The notes under the pieces are model-generated. The model did not search any database, was not told the origin of the DNA, and saw only the letters and a program-made list of their open reading frames with translations. A stretch of 44,982 nucleotides of DNA from Pediococcus damnosus (GTDB lineage: Bacteria > Bacillota > Bacilli > Lactobacillales > Lactobacillaceae). Of this stretch, positions 44,721 to 44,982 are shown piece after piece; the stretch's first letter is position 1; each line of letters starts with the position of its first letter. The stretch is from assembly GCF_001437255.1 (NCBI RefSeq), contig NZ_JQBD01000006.1:1-44982 (forward strand), in the 5' to 3' direction. The translations under genes were made by a program, and so were the position numbers.

Positions 44721-44982
44721 ACTCTAATCACTTTATTTTCCCACTCTCCAGGACAGCTCGACAATGCAAAAGGTGCTAAATAAGTACGACTCCCGTGGGA
44801 TTACGATCCCGCACTAATTCATTGCATTGGACGATTTTCGTCCCAAAAATCTTTTATCTTCCATACGCTGTCGATTCTTGTGGCACACTTCAGCCGCAAG
44901 AACTCGCATCCGTCCGTCTTTGCCTACTACTTTCCACTGAGCTTTAGGATAGCTCGACAAGTCAAAAAGAGAATCCTAAGCA
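44721..44982 (-). ncRNA. Unassigned structured RNA (3' part, runs off the window)
   Basis: This 262-nt stretch has no reading frame of note but folds readily on the minus strand: GGACG-AAAAT-CGTCC; CAATGC...GCATTG enclosing GTGC...GCAC and GGGAT-CGTA-ATCCC; TTCTTG...CAAGAA enclosing GGC...GCC; and an outer GACAGC...GCTGTC. TTGTCGAGCT occurs twice. It ends in a strong terminator. I looked for the hallmarks of RNase P RNA, tmRNA, SRP RNA and T-boxes and did not find them; 6S RNA or one of the large ornate RNAs of Lactobacillales cannot be excluded. The 5' end lies beyond position 44982. Confidence 0.6.

Noticed and set aside
44721-44982. RNase P RNA, tmRNA or SRP RNA
   Set aside because: The signature strings (GAGGAAAGTCC; the tRNA-like end with CCA; GGTCAGGTCCGGAAGGAAGC) are absent from both strands of the visible part.

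Overview
The window is about 45 kb of AT-rich Firmicutes chromosome and reads as Lactobacillaceae. The evidence is the gene content (PepC aminopeptidase C, LuxS, a RexAB/AddAB pair with a type-2 AddB, CvpA, CsbD, a metNIQ operon under a T-box, an aminotransferase resembling lactobacillar isoleucine 2-epimerase), strong GGAGG ribosome binding sites with some GTG and TTG starts, and an LPQTG sorting signal. The genus cannot be fixed from the sequence alone. No transposase, integrase, phage gene or CRISPR array was found.

Left part (1-9.7 kb): a minus-strand run of housekeeping or accessory enzymes (thioredoxin-like protein, aldo/keto reductase, DUF915-type hydrolase, diacylglycerol-kinase-like lipid kinase, membrane-anchored serine hydrolase) is followed by a large plus-strand cell-wall-anchored adhesin. 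This protein has a signal peptide, an N-terminal Ig-like head, one SpaA-like domain, 12 Cna_B repeats and an LPQTG anchor.

Accessory island (9.7-15.3 kb): tRNA-Ala(CGC) is followed by small secreted proteins and two copies of a cassette made of a RhuM-family gene, a conserved leader and a secreted protein. The first secreted gene is split by an exact 13-bp tandem duplication, and the second rhuM is cut to its first third. A cvpA gene and two very small genes follow, one of them apparently frameshifted in an A tract.

Middle (15.3-28.2 kb): NAD(P)-binding proteins, CsbD, a GNAT acetyltransferase and the addB-addA recombination-repair operon, which has a LexA/SOS-box-like site beside its -10. 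Then come a PLP aminotransferase/epimerase and an NCS2 xanthine/uracil-type permease under a guanine-class purine riboswitch.

Methionine/SAM-cycle locus (28.2-32.3 kb): a Met T-box leader precedes metN-metI-metQ. It is followed on the same strand by luxS, whose roughly 520-nt leader contains five tandem copies of a 98-bp unit full of small palindromes. This leader is the most unusual regulatory structure in the window.

Right part (32.3-45 kb): tag and a GDSL esterase in an operon, an NhaC-family transporter under a second T-box (Tyr specifier by my reading), cardiolipin synthase, a GNAT protein, a lipoprotein, a HIT protein, a very large MMPL-type transporter and PepC. At the right edge lies the 3' part of a highly structured minus-strand RNA, ending in a perfect terminator, that I could not assign to any family.
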